From contig NZ_CP009251.1 in the NCBI RefSeq assembly GCF_001941345.1, positions 1,922,001-1,986,000 of the forward strand: a stretch of 64,000 nt of DNA, read 5' to 3'. Positions 8,146-16,785 of the stretch are shown here, piece after piece. This DNA comes from Corynebacterium stationis (GTDB taxonomy: Bacteria > Actinomycetota > Actinomycetes > Mycobacteriales > Mycobacteriaceae). A program made the position numbers and the translations under genes. The first letter of the stretch is position 1, and the number at the start of each line of letters is the position of its first letter. The notes beneath the pieces are model-generated. The model saw only the letters and a list, made by a program, of their open reading frames with translations. It was not told where the DNA came from and did no database searches.

Positions 8146-10515
8146 ATGTCGAAGGTCTTATATCGACTAGGACGCTGGTCATACACCAAAGTATGGCCGT
8201 TTCTCGCGTTCTGGATCATCCTGCTAGTTGCCATGGGCGGGCTGGCCACGCAGTTCGCCAAACCGGCCAACCCATCGTTTGCCATGCCGCCGATGGACTC
8301 CACCACAACTCAAGAAGAGATGGCGGAGCGTTTTGGTGATGACTCTGACTACATGTCGGATCCATCAGGCACCATTGTCATCCAGGCCCCTGAAGGTAAA
8401 ACGCTTACAGACCCACAGGTCATGGCAAAAGTTGATGCTTTCGTTGATGAGCTGAAGGACACCGGCGTTTTGGCTGACCAGGACGCCATTGTCAATCCTG
8501 TAATGGCGTCGATGGGCATGCAGCAGCAAATGGGTGAGCAGATGGCCGCCCAGGGCATGCCGCAAGAGCAAATCGATGCCAACATCCAGGCGCTGTCTCC
8601 TCTGTCAGAAGATGAGCGCACCGGCACCATCAAAGTCACCTTCGACGCCGAGGGTGTTACCGACATCCCTGCCGAAGACCGTGAGGCTATCACCGAGCTC
8701 GTCAACAGCTTTGACGAAGGTGACTTCACCGCGAAGTACTCCGGTAATGCTTTCTCCTCCATGAGTGAAGGCCTGGATATGTCCGCGGAGATCATCGGTC
8801 TCATCGTCGCTGGAGTCGTCCTGCTCATCACTTTTGGTTCCATGGTCGCAGCAGGAATGCCACTGATTTCTGCTGTTATCGGCGTGGGCGTTGGCCTGCT
8901 CGGCGTGCAGCTCGCCACTGTGTTCACGGACTCCGTGGCTGAAATGACCCCAATGCTGGCGTCCATGATTGGTCTGGCCGTGGGCATCGACTACGCGCTG
9001 TTTATCGTCGCGCGTTTCCGCAACCAGCTCATTACCAGCTCTGGCCTTAATGACTTAAGCCCGAAGGAATTCGCGGCAGAGCTCAAGAAGATGGATAAGC
9101 AAACCCGCGCGCATGCTATGGGCATGGCTACCGGTACTGCTGGTTCCTCCGTCGTCTTCGCTGGTATCACCGTGGTTATCGCGCTCGCAGCGCTGACGAT
9201 TATCGGAATTCCATTCCTGTCCACCATGGCTATCGCAGCAGCTGCGACCGTGGCCATCGCCGTGCTCGTGGCGCTGACCTTCATCCCCGGCCTGCTGGGG
9301 CTTTTAGGCAACAATATCTTCGCAGGTCGCGTGCCAGGACCGAAGGTTCCGGACCCAGAAGATGAAAAGCCTACCGTTGGTTTGCAGTGGGTGCGCCAGA
9401 TTCGCAAGCACCCCGTCGTTTCCCTGATTGCCGGGGTCCTCATCTTAGGTATCGCTGCTATTCCAGCTGCGCAGATGCGCTTGGCGATGCCTACCGACGG
9501 CATGGCTGCCGAAGGCACCAGCCAGCGCGAGTCCTACGACATGATTGACGAAGCCTTCGGCCCTGGCCGCAATGCCCCAATGGTGGCCTTCGTCGACGTC
9601 GCCGAGGTCGCAGAGCAAGACCGCATGCCAGCCATCCAAGAAATCCTCACTGATTTCCAGACCACCGACGGCGTGGTCAACGCACAAGTTGTTGCCATGA
9701 CCGACAACATGGATGCAGCTCAGGTCATGATCACCCCAACCACGGGTGCAACTGATGAAGAAACCACGCAGACTCTTGAAGCGCTGCGTTCGCATCAGGC
9801 AGAATTCACCGACAACACCGGTGGTACTTACGGTATTACCGGTATTACGCCAATCTTCGATGACATCTCCGAGCGCCTTAATGACGTTCTGGTCCCATAC
9901 ATCGCGATTGTCTTGGTTCTCGCGTTCATTGTTTTGCTCTTGGTCTTCCGCTCCATCTGGGTACCGCTGATTGCCGCGGGTGGTTTCGCGTTGTCGATGG
10001 CTGCTGCTTTCGGCGTGACTGTCGGCATCTTCCAGGAAGGCATGTTCGGCATCATCACTGATACCCAGCCGCTGCTGTCCTTCCTCCCAATCATGTTGAT
10101 CGGCCTGACTTTCGGTCTCGCGATGGACTACCAAGTCTTCCTAGTTACCCGCATGCGCGAAGGTTTCGTGCACGGCAAGACCGCCGGCAACGCAACCTCC
10201 AATGGTTTCAAGCACGGTGCCCGCGTAGTGACCGCGGCAGCCTTGATCATGATTTCGGTGTTCGCCGCCTTCATGCTTATCGATGAACCCTTCATCCGCA
10301 CCATGGGCTTTGCCCTCGCGGTAGGCGTGGCCTTCGATGCCTTCATCGTCCGCATGCTGATCATCCCGGCAACCATGTTCCTACTCGGCGATAAAGCTTG
10401 GTGGCTGCCGAAGTGGCTGGATAAGATTCTGCCGAACATGGATATCGAAGGCACAGCCCTTACCGAGCATGAGGCAGAGCTGCAAAAAGCAGAATCCGAA
10501 ACCGTCAAGGTTTAA
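8146..10515 (+). CDS. MMPL family RND-type transporter
   Basis: Proton-driven inner-membrane exporter of 789 residues, of the MmpL family that in Corynebacteriales moves cell-envelope lipids or drugs. It shows the typical twofold layout: an N-terminal helix, a large periplasmic domain (about 50-220), a helix bundle (about 225-390), a second periplasmic domain and a second bundle. The conserved proton-relay Asp-Tyr pairs are visible in both halves: VGIDYALF (near 280) and LAMDYQVF (near 663). It lacks the long cytosolic tail of mycolate exporters such as MmpL3/CmpL1. A palindromic operator lies upstream and a TetR gene downstream, so a repressor-controlled efflux pump is the best reading. The substrate is unknown. 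Confidence 0.9.
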   Translation: MSKVLYRLGRWSYTKVWPFLAFWIILLVAMGGLATQFAKPANPSFAMPPMDSTTTQEEMAERFGDDSDYMSDPSGTIVIQAPEGKTLTDPQVMAKVDAFVDELKDTGVLADQDAIVNPVMASMGMQQQMGEQMAAQGMPQEQIDANIQALSPLSEDERTGTIKVTFDAEGVTDIPAEDREAITELVNSFDEGDFTAKYSGNAFSSMSEGLDMSAEIIGLIVAGVVLLITFGSMVAAGMPLISAVIGVGVGLLGVQLATVFTDSVAEMTPMLASMIGLAVGIDYALFIVARFRNQLITSSGLNDLSPKEFAAELKKMDKQTRAHAMGMATGTAGSSVVFAGITVVIALAALTIIGIPFLSTMAIAAAATVAIAVLVALTFIPGLLGLLGNNIFAGRVPGPKVPDPEDEKPTVGLQWVRQIRKHPVVSLIAGVLILGIAAIPAAQMRLAMPTDGMAAEGTSQRESYDMIDEAFGPGRNAPMVAFVDVAEVAEQDRMPAIQEILTDFQTTDGVVNAQVVAMTDNMDAAQVMITPTTGATDEETTQTLEALRSHQAEFTDNTGGTYGITGITPIFDDISERLNDVLVPYIAIVLVLAFIVLLLVFRSIWVPLIAAGGFALSMAAAFGVTVGIFQEGMFGIITDTQPLLSFLPIMLIGLTFGLAMDYQVFLVTRMREGFVHGKTAGNATSNGFKHGARVVTAAALIMISVFAAFMLIDEPFIRTMGFALAVGVAFDAFIVRMLIIPATMFLLGDKAWWLPKWLDKILPNMDIEGTALTEHEAELQKAESETVKV

Positions 10516-10520
10516 TATCA

Positions 10521-10551
10521 AGTAGAGAAACAACAAGTAGAGAAACAATAG
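10521..10551. repeat. Tandem 15-base direct repeat
   Basis: AAGTAGAGAAACAA occurs twice back to back between the MMPL stop and the ribosome-binding site of the TetR gene. Probably a replication-slippage duplication in the spacer. Confidence 0.6.
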
Positions 10552-10566
10552 GAAGAGGTGAAGAGC

Positions 10567-11172
10567 ATGGCTAGTTTAAGGGAGTCGAAGAAGCTCGCTA
10601 CGCGTCGTGCTCTTTCTGAAGCTGCCGCGCGAATCTTATTGCGCGAAGGCTTTGAAGGCCTGACCATCTCTTTGGTAGCCAAAGAATCAGGTGTCTCCGT
10701 CCGAACCTTCCATAACTACTTCCCCAGCATCGATGAGGCGCTGTTTCAGTTCTGCCTGGATTCCATCGATAAGTTCTTGCCCGTCGTTGAATCCTATCCG
10801 CAAGGAATGACCATTACCGAGATTTTCGAAGACATCGCGGTAAAGGGACTGACGGATAAAGACACTGAGTTCGGATCCATTGCGACGCTCTTTCAAATCC
10901 AAGAGCATATGAATGCTCGTAGTCGCTTTATCCCTAACCACGAGGATATTCACGCGGTGCTGCAGAAATTCTTGGGAGCATTCGCCAAGCTTTATCCCAA
11001 GCTAAGCCCGGCAGAACTCGGGTTGTATCTGCAAGTCGGCGCCGCCGCAATCGTGTGGACGGCAGAAGAGCTCAAAAGATTGAAAACTTCATCCCCCCAT
11101 CAATTTGCACGCCGGGAAGACAAAGAAGAGTTCATACGCAAGACATTCACTACTTTGCGGGCTATTGCATAG
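10567..11172 (+). CDS. TetR family transcriptional regulator
   Basis: A 201-residue repressor. The N-terminal helix-turn-helix is clear (LREGFEGLTISLVAKESG then VSVRTFHNYFPS, about 20-56). The C-terminal ligand domain is unclassified. The frame allows a GTG at 10558, but the ATG at 10567 has AGGAAGAGG at proper spacing and is preferred. It follows the MMPL gene by 51 bases on the same strand, and the two are likely co-transcribed. The probable operator is the nested palindrome at 8069-8106, giving autoregulation with the pump. A strong hairpin follows. Confidence 0.85.
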   Translation: MASLRESKKLATRRALSEAAARILLREGFEGLTISLVAKESGVSVRTFHNYFPSIDEALFQFCLDSIDKFLPVVESYPQGMTITEIFEDIAVKGLTDKDTEFGSIATLFQIQEHMNARSRFIPNHEDIHAVLQKFLGAFAKLYPKLSPAELGLYLQVGAAAIVWTAEELKRLKTSSPHQFARREDKEEFIRKTFTTLRAIA

Positions 11173-11186
11173 CTCGCAGTAGCAAT

Positions 11187-11229
11187 ATACCCCCGATTTC
11201 GACAGGAAAACTGTTGAAATCGGGGGTAT
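11187..11229 (+). terminator. Very strong hairpin between TetR gene and sqdB
   Basis: A perfect 14-base stem (ATACCCCCGATTTC with its complement) continues through one G-U pair and an ACAG/CTGT stem to a GAAAA loop, 43 bases in all. It lies 15 bases after the TetR stop and 65 bases before the sqdB start. No T-tract follows, so it may be a weak terminator, or it may act in the sqdB leader. Confidence 0.55.
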
Positions 11230-11294
11230 GGTCGTTTGAAGGGCACTTTGTAGAATGTGTTGAATCTTATTCGCGAATTTAAATGGAGTTTAAA

Positions 11295-12536
11295 GTGAAA
11301 GTTGCGATTCTCGGTGGCGACGGCTTTTGTGGCTGGCCTGCCTCGTTGTATCTGTCTGATAAAGGACACGATGTCATCATCATCGATAATCTTTCACGAC
11401 GCGCGATTGATGAAGAACTTGGTGCAGACTCTTTGACCCCCATCGCTGATATCGACACCCGCATCGCGGCGTGGCAAGAAGTCTCTGGGGAGACCATTGG
11501 CTTTGCCAATATTGATGTCGCACAAGACTATGACGGCTTATTAGGATTCATCAATACCGAACGCCCAGATGCCATCGTGCATTTCGCAGAACAGCGCGCC
11601 GCGCCGTATTCGATGAAGAGCTCTCGCAATAAGCGCTACACGGTGGATAACAACATCAACGCCACCCACAATCTCTTGGCTGCAATCGTGGAATCTGGCC
11701 AGGATATCCACGTCGCGCACCTAGGCACCATGGGCGTTTATGGCTATGGCACCGCGGGCATGAAGATTCCTGAAGGTTACTTGGATGTCCAGGTCAACCT
11801 GCCAGAAGGTGGCCATGTGGAACAGGAAATCCTCTACCCTTCCAACCCTGGTTCTATCTATCACATGACCAAGGTGTTGGACCAGCATCTTTTTGCCTAC
11901 TACGCCAAAAATGATGAACTGCGGATTACCGACCTGCACCAGGGAATCATCTGGGGCACGCACACTGAACAGACCATCAAAGATGAGCGCCTCATCAATC
12001 GCTTCGACTACGACGGTGACTATGGCACGGTGTTAAACCGCTTCCTCATCCAGGCGGGCATTGGCTATCCGTTGACCGTGCATGGCACGGGTGGTCAAAC
12101 GCGCGCGTTTATCCACATCCGGGACATGGTGCGTTGCATTGAGCTCGCTTTGGACAACCCGCCTGCCAAGGGTGATCGCGTCAAGATCATCAACCAGATG
12201 ACAGAGACCCACCGCGTGCGTGATTTGGCTGAGCTTATCGCCGAGATCTCTGACGCCGAGGTCGCTTATGTGCCAAACCCACGTAAGGAATCCGCAGAAA
12301 ACGAACTGCACGTGCACAATGACACCTTCTTGAAGCTGGGACTCAAGCCCACCACGTTGTCTGAAGGTCTACTGCAAGAAGTCGAAGACGTTGCCCACAA
12401 GTACGCCGACCGCGTGGATCGCTCGAAGATCCCAGCACAGTCCTTGTGGACCAAGGCGCAGCAAGCCGGTGTTCCGGAGCAAGAATCGACGCCACAGCTG
12501 CAGGGCGCAGAAGCAGGCCTGTCCGAAAGCGCATAG
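11295..12536 (+). CDS. sqdB: UDP-sulfoquinovose synthase (SQD1/SqdB type)
   Basis: Converts UDP-glucose and sulfite to UDP-sulfoquinovose, the head-group donor of sulfolipid SQDG. The match to plant SQD1 is close throughout: NAD-binding GGDGFCGW (7-14), LGADSLTPI, HFAEQRAAPYSM, HLGTMGVYG with Thr145, the catalytic pair in YHMTK (Tyr189, Lys193), TDLHQG, and GGQTRAFIHIRD. SQD1 has the same residues in GGDGYCGW, EQRSAPYSM, LGTMGEYG and YHLSK. I chose the GTG at 11295 (413 residues) because GGAG lies six bases upstream; an in-frame ATG at 11283 has no such site. The C-terminal 20 residues are Gln/Glu/Ala-rich and extra. It sits 5 bases before sqdX. Confidence 0.92.
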   Translation: MKVAILGGDGFCGWPASLYLSDKGHDVIIIDNLSRRAIDEELGADSLTPIADIDTRIAAWQEVSGETIGFANIDVAQDYDGLLGFINTERPDAIVHFAEQRAAPYSMKSSRNKRYTVDNNINATHNLLAAIVESGQDIHVAHLGTMGVYGYGTAGMKIPEGYLDVQVNLPEGGHVEQEILYPSNPGSIYHMTKVLDQHLFAYYAKNDELRITDLHQGIIWGTHTEQTIKDERLINRFDYDGDYGTVLNRFLIQAGIGYPLTVHGTGGQTRAFIHIRDMVRCIELALDNPPAKGDRVKIINQMTETHRVRDLAELIAEISDAEVAYVPNPRKESAENELHVHNDTFLKLGLKPTTLSEGLLQEVEDVAHKYADRVDRSKIPAQSLWTKAQQAGVPEQESTPQLQGAEAGLSESA

Positions 12537-12541
12537 AGTTC

Positions 12542-13666
12542 GTGCGAATTGCGATAGTTACGGAAGTTTTCCTGCCCAAAATCGATGGCGTGGTTACCCG
12601 CCTGATTCGGACGATTGAGCAGCTCGCGGAGATGGAACATGAAGTTGCCATCTTCGCTCCCGGCAACCCGCCGGAGAGTTTCGCCGGTTTTCCGGTGTAT
12701 AAGCTGCCGTCCTTGTCTTTTTGGGTGTACCCGGAGATCAAATTCGCCGTGCCTCCGGTGATGTTCTGGAAGCAGATGCGGGACTTTGACCCCGATGTTA
12801 TCCATGCGGTCAATCCAATCTGGTCTGCGGCTCTCGGCGTTTTTGCAGCCAAGCGCGATGCTTACCCGCTGGTGTGCAGCTATCACACCAATGTTCCGGA
12901 TTATGTCGATGCGCTAGGTATCGGTTGGACCAGAGGCATGGCCACAGGCGCTATCCGCTGGTTGCACAACCAGGCGCAAGTGAACTTGTGCACCTCGGAT
13001 CCAATGATTGAAAAAGCTTCTGCGATGGGCATCGAAAGGCTAACTTTATGGCCCAAGGCTGTGGACACGGTTGGATATCACCCATCCAAAGCAACCACGC
13101 AGGCGCGCAAACTCTTGACCAATGACCACCCGGATTCACCACTGGTGACTTATATTGGCCGCATCTCTAAGGAAAAAGACTTAGAACGGCTCAATAATGT
13201 CATGAAGTTGGTGCGTAAGCAGGTACCGGGAACGCGTTTAGGAATCGTTGGCGGCGGTCCCAACCTGCAGAAGTTGCAAGACTCCTTTGATCCGAGCTTT
13301 GCCACGTTTACGGGTTATTTATCCGGCGAGGAACTAGCCGCAGCTTTTGCCAGCGGTGACGTTTTTGTCTTCCCCTCTGTCACTGAGACCTTAGGGCTTG
13401 TGGCCTTGGAGTCTTTTGCTTCAGCCGTACCTGTGGTGGGTACCAATGCCGGCGGTATCCCCTTTGTCATCGATGATGGCAAAACGGGATATCTCATTGA
13501 TGCTGATGGCACAGATGCAGATTGGGCCGAAGCCCTCATCAGCTTGTTGCAAAATCCCACCCGGCGCGCGCAGATGGGTGCCGCGGCCCGGCAGGAAGCG
13601 GAAAAGTTCTCGTGGCGTGAATCGACCGAAGCTTTGGTTCGCGCGTATGAAAAGGCTGTGGGCTAA
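12542..13666 (+). CDS. sqdX: GT4 glycosyltransferase, SqdX/SQD2-type sulfoquinovosyl transferase
   Basis: Predicted to transfer sulfoquinovose from UDP-sulfoquinovose to diacylglycerol at the membrane. The 374-residue GT-B protein begins at a GTG five bases after the sqdB stop (MRIAIVTEVFLPKIDG). Family features are the N-terminal G-V-V-T loop, SYHTNVPDY in the first domain, and YIGRISKEKDLE, GGGP and the nucleotide-sugar site PSVTETLGLVALE (about 277-289) in the second. A longer open frame from 12446 overlaps sqdB and is not used. The related MgtA/PimB-type mannosyltransferases of corynebacteria are alternatives by sequence, but linkage to sqdB favours SqdX. Confidence 0.85.
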   Translation: MRIAIVTEVFLPKIDGVVTRLIRTIEQLAEMEHEVAIFAPGNPPESFAGFPVYKLPSLSFWVYPEIKFAVPPVMFWKQMRDFDPDVIHAVNPIWSAALGVFAAKRDAYPLVCSYHTNVPDYVDALGIGWTRGMATGAIRWLHNQAQVNLCTSDPMIEKASAMGIERLTLWPKAVDTVGYHPSKATTQARKLLTNDHPDSPLVTYIGRISKEKDLERLNNVMKLVRKQVPGTRLGIVGGGPNLQKLQDSFDPSFATFTGYLSGEELAAAFASGDVFVFPSVTETLGLVALESFASAVPVVGTNAGGIPFVIDDGKTGYLIDADGTDADWAEALISLLQNPTRRAQMGAAARQEAEKFSWRESTEALVRAYEKAVG

Positions 13667-13673
13667 AAGCAGT

Positions 13674-13687
13674 TAAACTCTAAGCCA
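13674..13687 (+). promoter_or_regulatory. Predicted -10 of a leaderless promoter (two-repeat protein)
   Basis: TAAACT at 13674-13679 is followed by seven bases and the ATG at 13687. This suggests that the gene after sqdX can be transcribed alone. Confidence 0.4.
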
Positions 13688-14991
13688 TGGATCTGACGCA
13701 GCCGAAGACTCTTGCCGATATTGCCGCCGACGGATTTTTCTCATCCACCGCATATGATGTGTGTTGGACGCAGTTGGAAGAATTAGTCGGCGGCTTTAGC
13801 GGTATGGAATCCAACTTCCAGGCTGAAGGTTCCGTAGAGATGAGGCTGTACGGCCAGCGCAATAGCGTGGATATCACCGGCAGGCGCGTTGCGATATTAA
13901 AGGATGGCCACTGGCACTGGATGCCCTCGCGTTCTGCTGAATTTCGCGCCAATGGACCGGAGCTTTTACAACTGCAAGGTTTTCCACCTGCCACAGAGAT
14001 GTTGCTCGGCGCCGCTCGCACGTTAGAGGGCGGAAAACCCATAGTCTTAGCGGATCAAGAAGATGGGTTAAAAGCTGCAGTCGCTCTCGATCTCAACACC
14101 GCAACATTGGCGAAATCTACTGTTACGGTGCCGCTTCCGCAAACTCTTGCGCCAGAAGAAGCCCTTATTAAGGGCATCAATGATCCATTCATCGATAAGC
14201 TCGACGAAGTCCGCGCGGCGATCGCTTTCGCGCACACCCGCGAGCTCGACATCGAAGAAGTCGACCACGGTCTGCGGTTATCCGGTGCACCATCGGGTGC
14301 AATCACCGTGGATTTTTTGGACGAGAAGATTTCCTCCGTCTCTACTTCGGATAGCTCGGGCACGAACGGCCCCGATGACGTGGATTGGCGCTTAGAAGAT
14401 ATCAGTGCCGATGCCTACTTTGCTGCAGCAGAGCACGCGATGTTTTTCTCCGCGCACTTTCCACAGGCAGCCGGTAAAAATGTTCTCATCAATTTAGAAT
14501 CCGCACACGTGCTTCTCGATGAAAAATCGCGCCTAGAAGCAGACGCCCTCGTAGTGGCAACTGTTCGCGACGGTACTTTCACGTGGGCTTGGGCAGATGA
14601 GCAACTAAAACGTTTGCCTGGGCAAGGGCCGGTAGAAGCGGTGCGACAGTTTGGCATCGACAAGCTAATTCCCGCATTAGTGCGCCACAGCATGCCGGCC
14701 GCAACTGCGCGTGAGCTAGGACTTGTACAAGCCGCCATGCCGATTCTAAATAAATGGAACCTTGTGACCGCCAAGCTCAATGACGACACCACCGGCGTTG
14801 TGCTTATCGATGCCCCCGAATTACACCTTCCGCCGCTTAGCCCCGAAGTAGAACAAGCAGTGCTTGATACTTCCCTACCTGCGCATCTTGACCGCGACCG
14901 CGCGCTAAAGGCGTATCGCAACATGCGAAAGACGACGCGCGAAACGCAACTTAACGTACAACGCGACGCCCAACCTGAACGCGTTGATTAA
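13687..14991 (+). CDS. Two-repeat protein of unknown function (DUF6882-like)
   Basis: A 434-residue soluble protein built from two related halves. The first half has ADGFFSSTAYDVCWTQ, then GHWHWMPSRSAEFRANGPELL and a GFPPATEMLLGAARTLEGG helix. The second half repeats the order with ADAYFAAAEHAMFFSAHF, GTFTWAWADEQLKRLPGQGP and a long helix region around VRHSMPAATARELG, ending in TTGVVLIDAPEL against GKPIVLADQEDG. This pattern recalls DUF6882, which I name with low certainty. It starts 20 bases after sqdX, but a TAAACT hexamer seven bases before its ATG suggests an independent leaderless transcript. Its role in sulfolipid metabolism is unproven. The stop overlaps the convergent DUF1648 gene. 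Confidence 0.75.
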   Translation: MDLTQPKTLADIAADGFFSSTAYDVCWTQLEELVGGFSGMESNFQAEGSVEMRLYGQRNSVDITGRRVAILKDGHWHWMPSRSAEFRANGPELLQLQGFPPATEMLLGAARTLEGGKPIVLADQEDGLKAAVALDLNTATLAKSTVTVPLPQTLAPEEALIKGINDPFIDKLDEVRAAIAFAHTRELDIEEVDHGLRLSGAPSGAITVDFLDEKISSVSTSDSSGTNGPDDVDWRLEDISADAYFAAAEHAMFFSAHFPQAAGKNVLINLESAHVLLDEKSRLEADALVVATVRDGTFTWAWADEQLKRLPGQGPVEAVRQFGIDKLIPALVRHSMPAATARELGLVQAAMPILNKWNLVTAKLNDDTTGVVLIDAPELHLPPLSPEVEQAVLDTSLPAHLDRDRALKAYRNMRKTTRETQLNVQRDAQPERVD

Positions 14992-15689
14992 CCAAAAATG
15001 ATGGCGACCGCGACCACGATTATGGGAATGCCTAACAGCGCTCCCATCACAACCCACGATCCTGTTTGCGCCATGTTAAACGTGCTGTTGAGATCGCGGT
15101 GCACCATCATGTTCGGGTCTTTCGGGTTGTAGTAGAACATGCCCCACTTCATGTGCTCACTGGTTTTGGGGTCTGGATAGTGTTTGTCCAACCACTTTTG
15201 CACCCGCGCCATATCCCACAACAAGAGCGCGACAACAATGATGATGGCCGCAATGAGCAAGCCCACGGAAGAATAAATCTGCGTTATTGACAGATAAATA
15301 TCGACCACGACTACTGCATTTAGGACAAACATCCACTTGCCCAGCGGGGTGAGCATGGAATTACACGTTGCGCGGCTACGTGCGACCTGCCAGTCTTCGC
15401 CGTTGGCATGCTTGGCGTGCTGGTATATCAGTCCGAAACATGCCGCGATAACAAGAGTGAGAATTCCTGTGATGAGCCCGAACATGCCAAACAGGTTGGC
15501 CCAAGTCTTGTCACTAAAAGCATCTGCTTCCCCGCGCGCATTCCAGTGCGTTGGGAAAGGATCTGGAATGCTCTCCCAATTCAGATACACCGCCAGCAAC
15601 GCCAGTACACCGGTCGCAAGGGTTAGCCACACCCATTTCCACGGTGGTTTTTGAAGCGTAGGTGTATCGGGTTCGCGGGAAAATACCAT
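14988..15689 (-). CDS. DUF1648/DUF5808 membrane protein
   Basis: A 233-residue membrane protein. Near residue 42 it has IPDPFPTHWNARGEADAF, the DUF1648 signature (lPxxiPxHfxxxGxxD). Near the end MKWGMFYYNPKDPNMMVHRD matches the DUF5808 pattern, with a following NSTFNMAQ. Four or five hydrophobic helices are visible (about 22-40, 68-88, 115-130, 140-160, 212-232). Relatives such as the immunity protein SdpI share DUF1648, but no partner toxin is present here. Function unknown. The stop codon overlaps the stop of the plus-strand neighbour. Confidence 0.8.
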   Translation of the reverse strand: MVFSREPDTPTLQKPPWKWVWLTLATGVLALLAVYLNWESIPDPFPTHWNARGEADAFSDKTWANLFGMFGLITGILTLVIAACFGLIYQHAKHANGEDWQVARSRATCNSMLTPLGKWMFVLNAVVVVDIYLSITQIYSSVGLLIAAIIIVVALLLWDMARVQKWLDKHYPDPKTSEHMKWGMFYYNPKDPNMMVHRDLNSTFNMAQTGSWVVMGALLGIPIIVVAVAIIFG

Positions 15690-15702
15690 GCTTTAACAGT
15701 AC

Positions 15703-16749
15703 CTAGACCTTCAGCGCTGCATGGATTGCATCGAGGTCAACAGCCGCCGTTTCTTCTGGGTTAAAGGCGGCGTCTTTGGTCTTATCTACTAGTACTGCGC
15801 GCACGCCTTCGGCAAAATCACCGCGGGAGCGGATATAACGCCCCAAGGATTCTTCACATTGTAGTGCTTTAACGATGTCTTCTTCTTGCGCATGGGATTC
15901 AAAAAGCTCGTTGGAAGCGACCACAGAAGTAGGACATGCCGCCGCAAGGTATTTAGCGGTATCTTTCGAAAACTCCTTGTCAGCAGTTTTCAGGGCATCT
16001 TGGATTTCTGGCCAGGTGGCGTGGTTAAAGGTGGATTCGATCTCATCGATCACACCAGCTAGCGGCGCCTCACCGTCTGGAATGTAAGAATGCTGCTTCA
16101 GGGCAGCATCAACACCGTTCTCGACAATTGCGTCCAAGATGGTTTCTGCATCTTGGACTACGTGGGTTGCAAGACCCGACCACAACATATCTGCGGCATA
16201 CATACGATAGCCGGTAATTGCCCAGTACTTTGCTAATGCCAGGGAGGCTTGCCCACGCGTGCCCACCATGCGCTGGGCGGCATGAGCGACACCTACATCA
16301 GTAAAGTAACCAATGGCCATCTCCGGCATGGAAGCAAAAGCATTCTCAGTTACCACGCGGTGTGAGCCGTGCAAGGAAATGCCGAGTCCCCCGCCCATCA
16401 CTACGCCATCGATGATGGACACGAGAGGTTTCTTATACGTCGCAAGCTTGCCGTTGAGTGTGTATTCGGCAGCGAAGAAGTCATCGACAAGCTGTGCATC
16501 GCCACTTAAAATATTATCCCGCGCAAAACGGACATCGCCGCCTGCGCAGAAAGCCTTCGGGTTGGTGGTGTGCAACACGATCTGGTCGATCGAATCATCA
16601 TCTTCCCAGTTCTTAACCGCCTTGGCGATGATGTCAATCATCTCCGGATTCAGCGAGTTTAAGGCCTTAGGGCGGTTTAATTCTATAACTCCGGTACGCT
16701 GGCGAACCGAGGTAAGTACAGGTGCTGTTGAGTCAACGGATTTAGTCAT
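15703..16749 (-). CDS. 3-hydroxyisobutyryl-CoA hydrolase / enoyl-CoA hydratase family
   Basis: A 348-residue crotonase-fold enzyme, at the length of the HIBCH group that hydrolyses 3-hydroxyisobutyryl-CoA in valine breakdown. The oxyanion-hole motifs are visible: FCAGGDVRFA (about 67-76) and MGGGLGISLHG (about 118-128). The HIBCH-typical MPEMAIGYFTDVG (about 144-156) supplies the catalytic glutamate and aspartate. The C-terminal ECH_2 extension is complete. No other valine catabolism genes are near. It is divergent from the HAD gene with 36 bases between starts. Confidence 0.85.
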   Translation of the reverse strand: MTKSVDSTAPVLTSVRQRTGVIELNRPKALNSLNPEMIDIIAKAVKNWEDDDSIDQIVLHTTNPKAFCAGGDVRFARDNILSGDAQLVDDFFAAEYTLNGKLATYKKPLVSIIDGVVMGGGLGISLHGSHRVVTENAFASMPEMAIGYFTDVGVAHAAQRMVGTRGQASLALAKYWAITGYRMYAADMLWSGLATHVVQDAETILDAIVENGVDAALKQHSYIPDGEAPLAGVIDEIESTFNHATWPEIQDALKTADKEFSKDTAKYLAAACPTSVVASNELFESHAQEEDIVKALQCEESLGRYIRSRGDFAEGVRAVLVDKTKDAAFNPEETAAVDLDAIHAALKV

Positions 16750-16785
16750 GCACCCCAGTTTTGCACAAGTTTCGAGGTTTTTCTT

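Noticed and set aside
10521..10551. Direct repeat as an iteron or regulatory array
   Set aside because: Only two units in a short spacer; simple slippage is enough to explain it.
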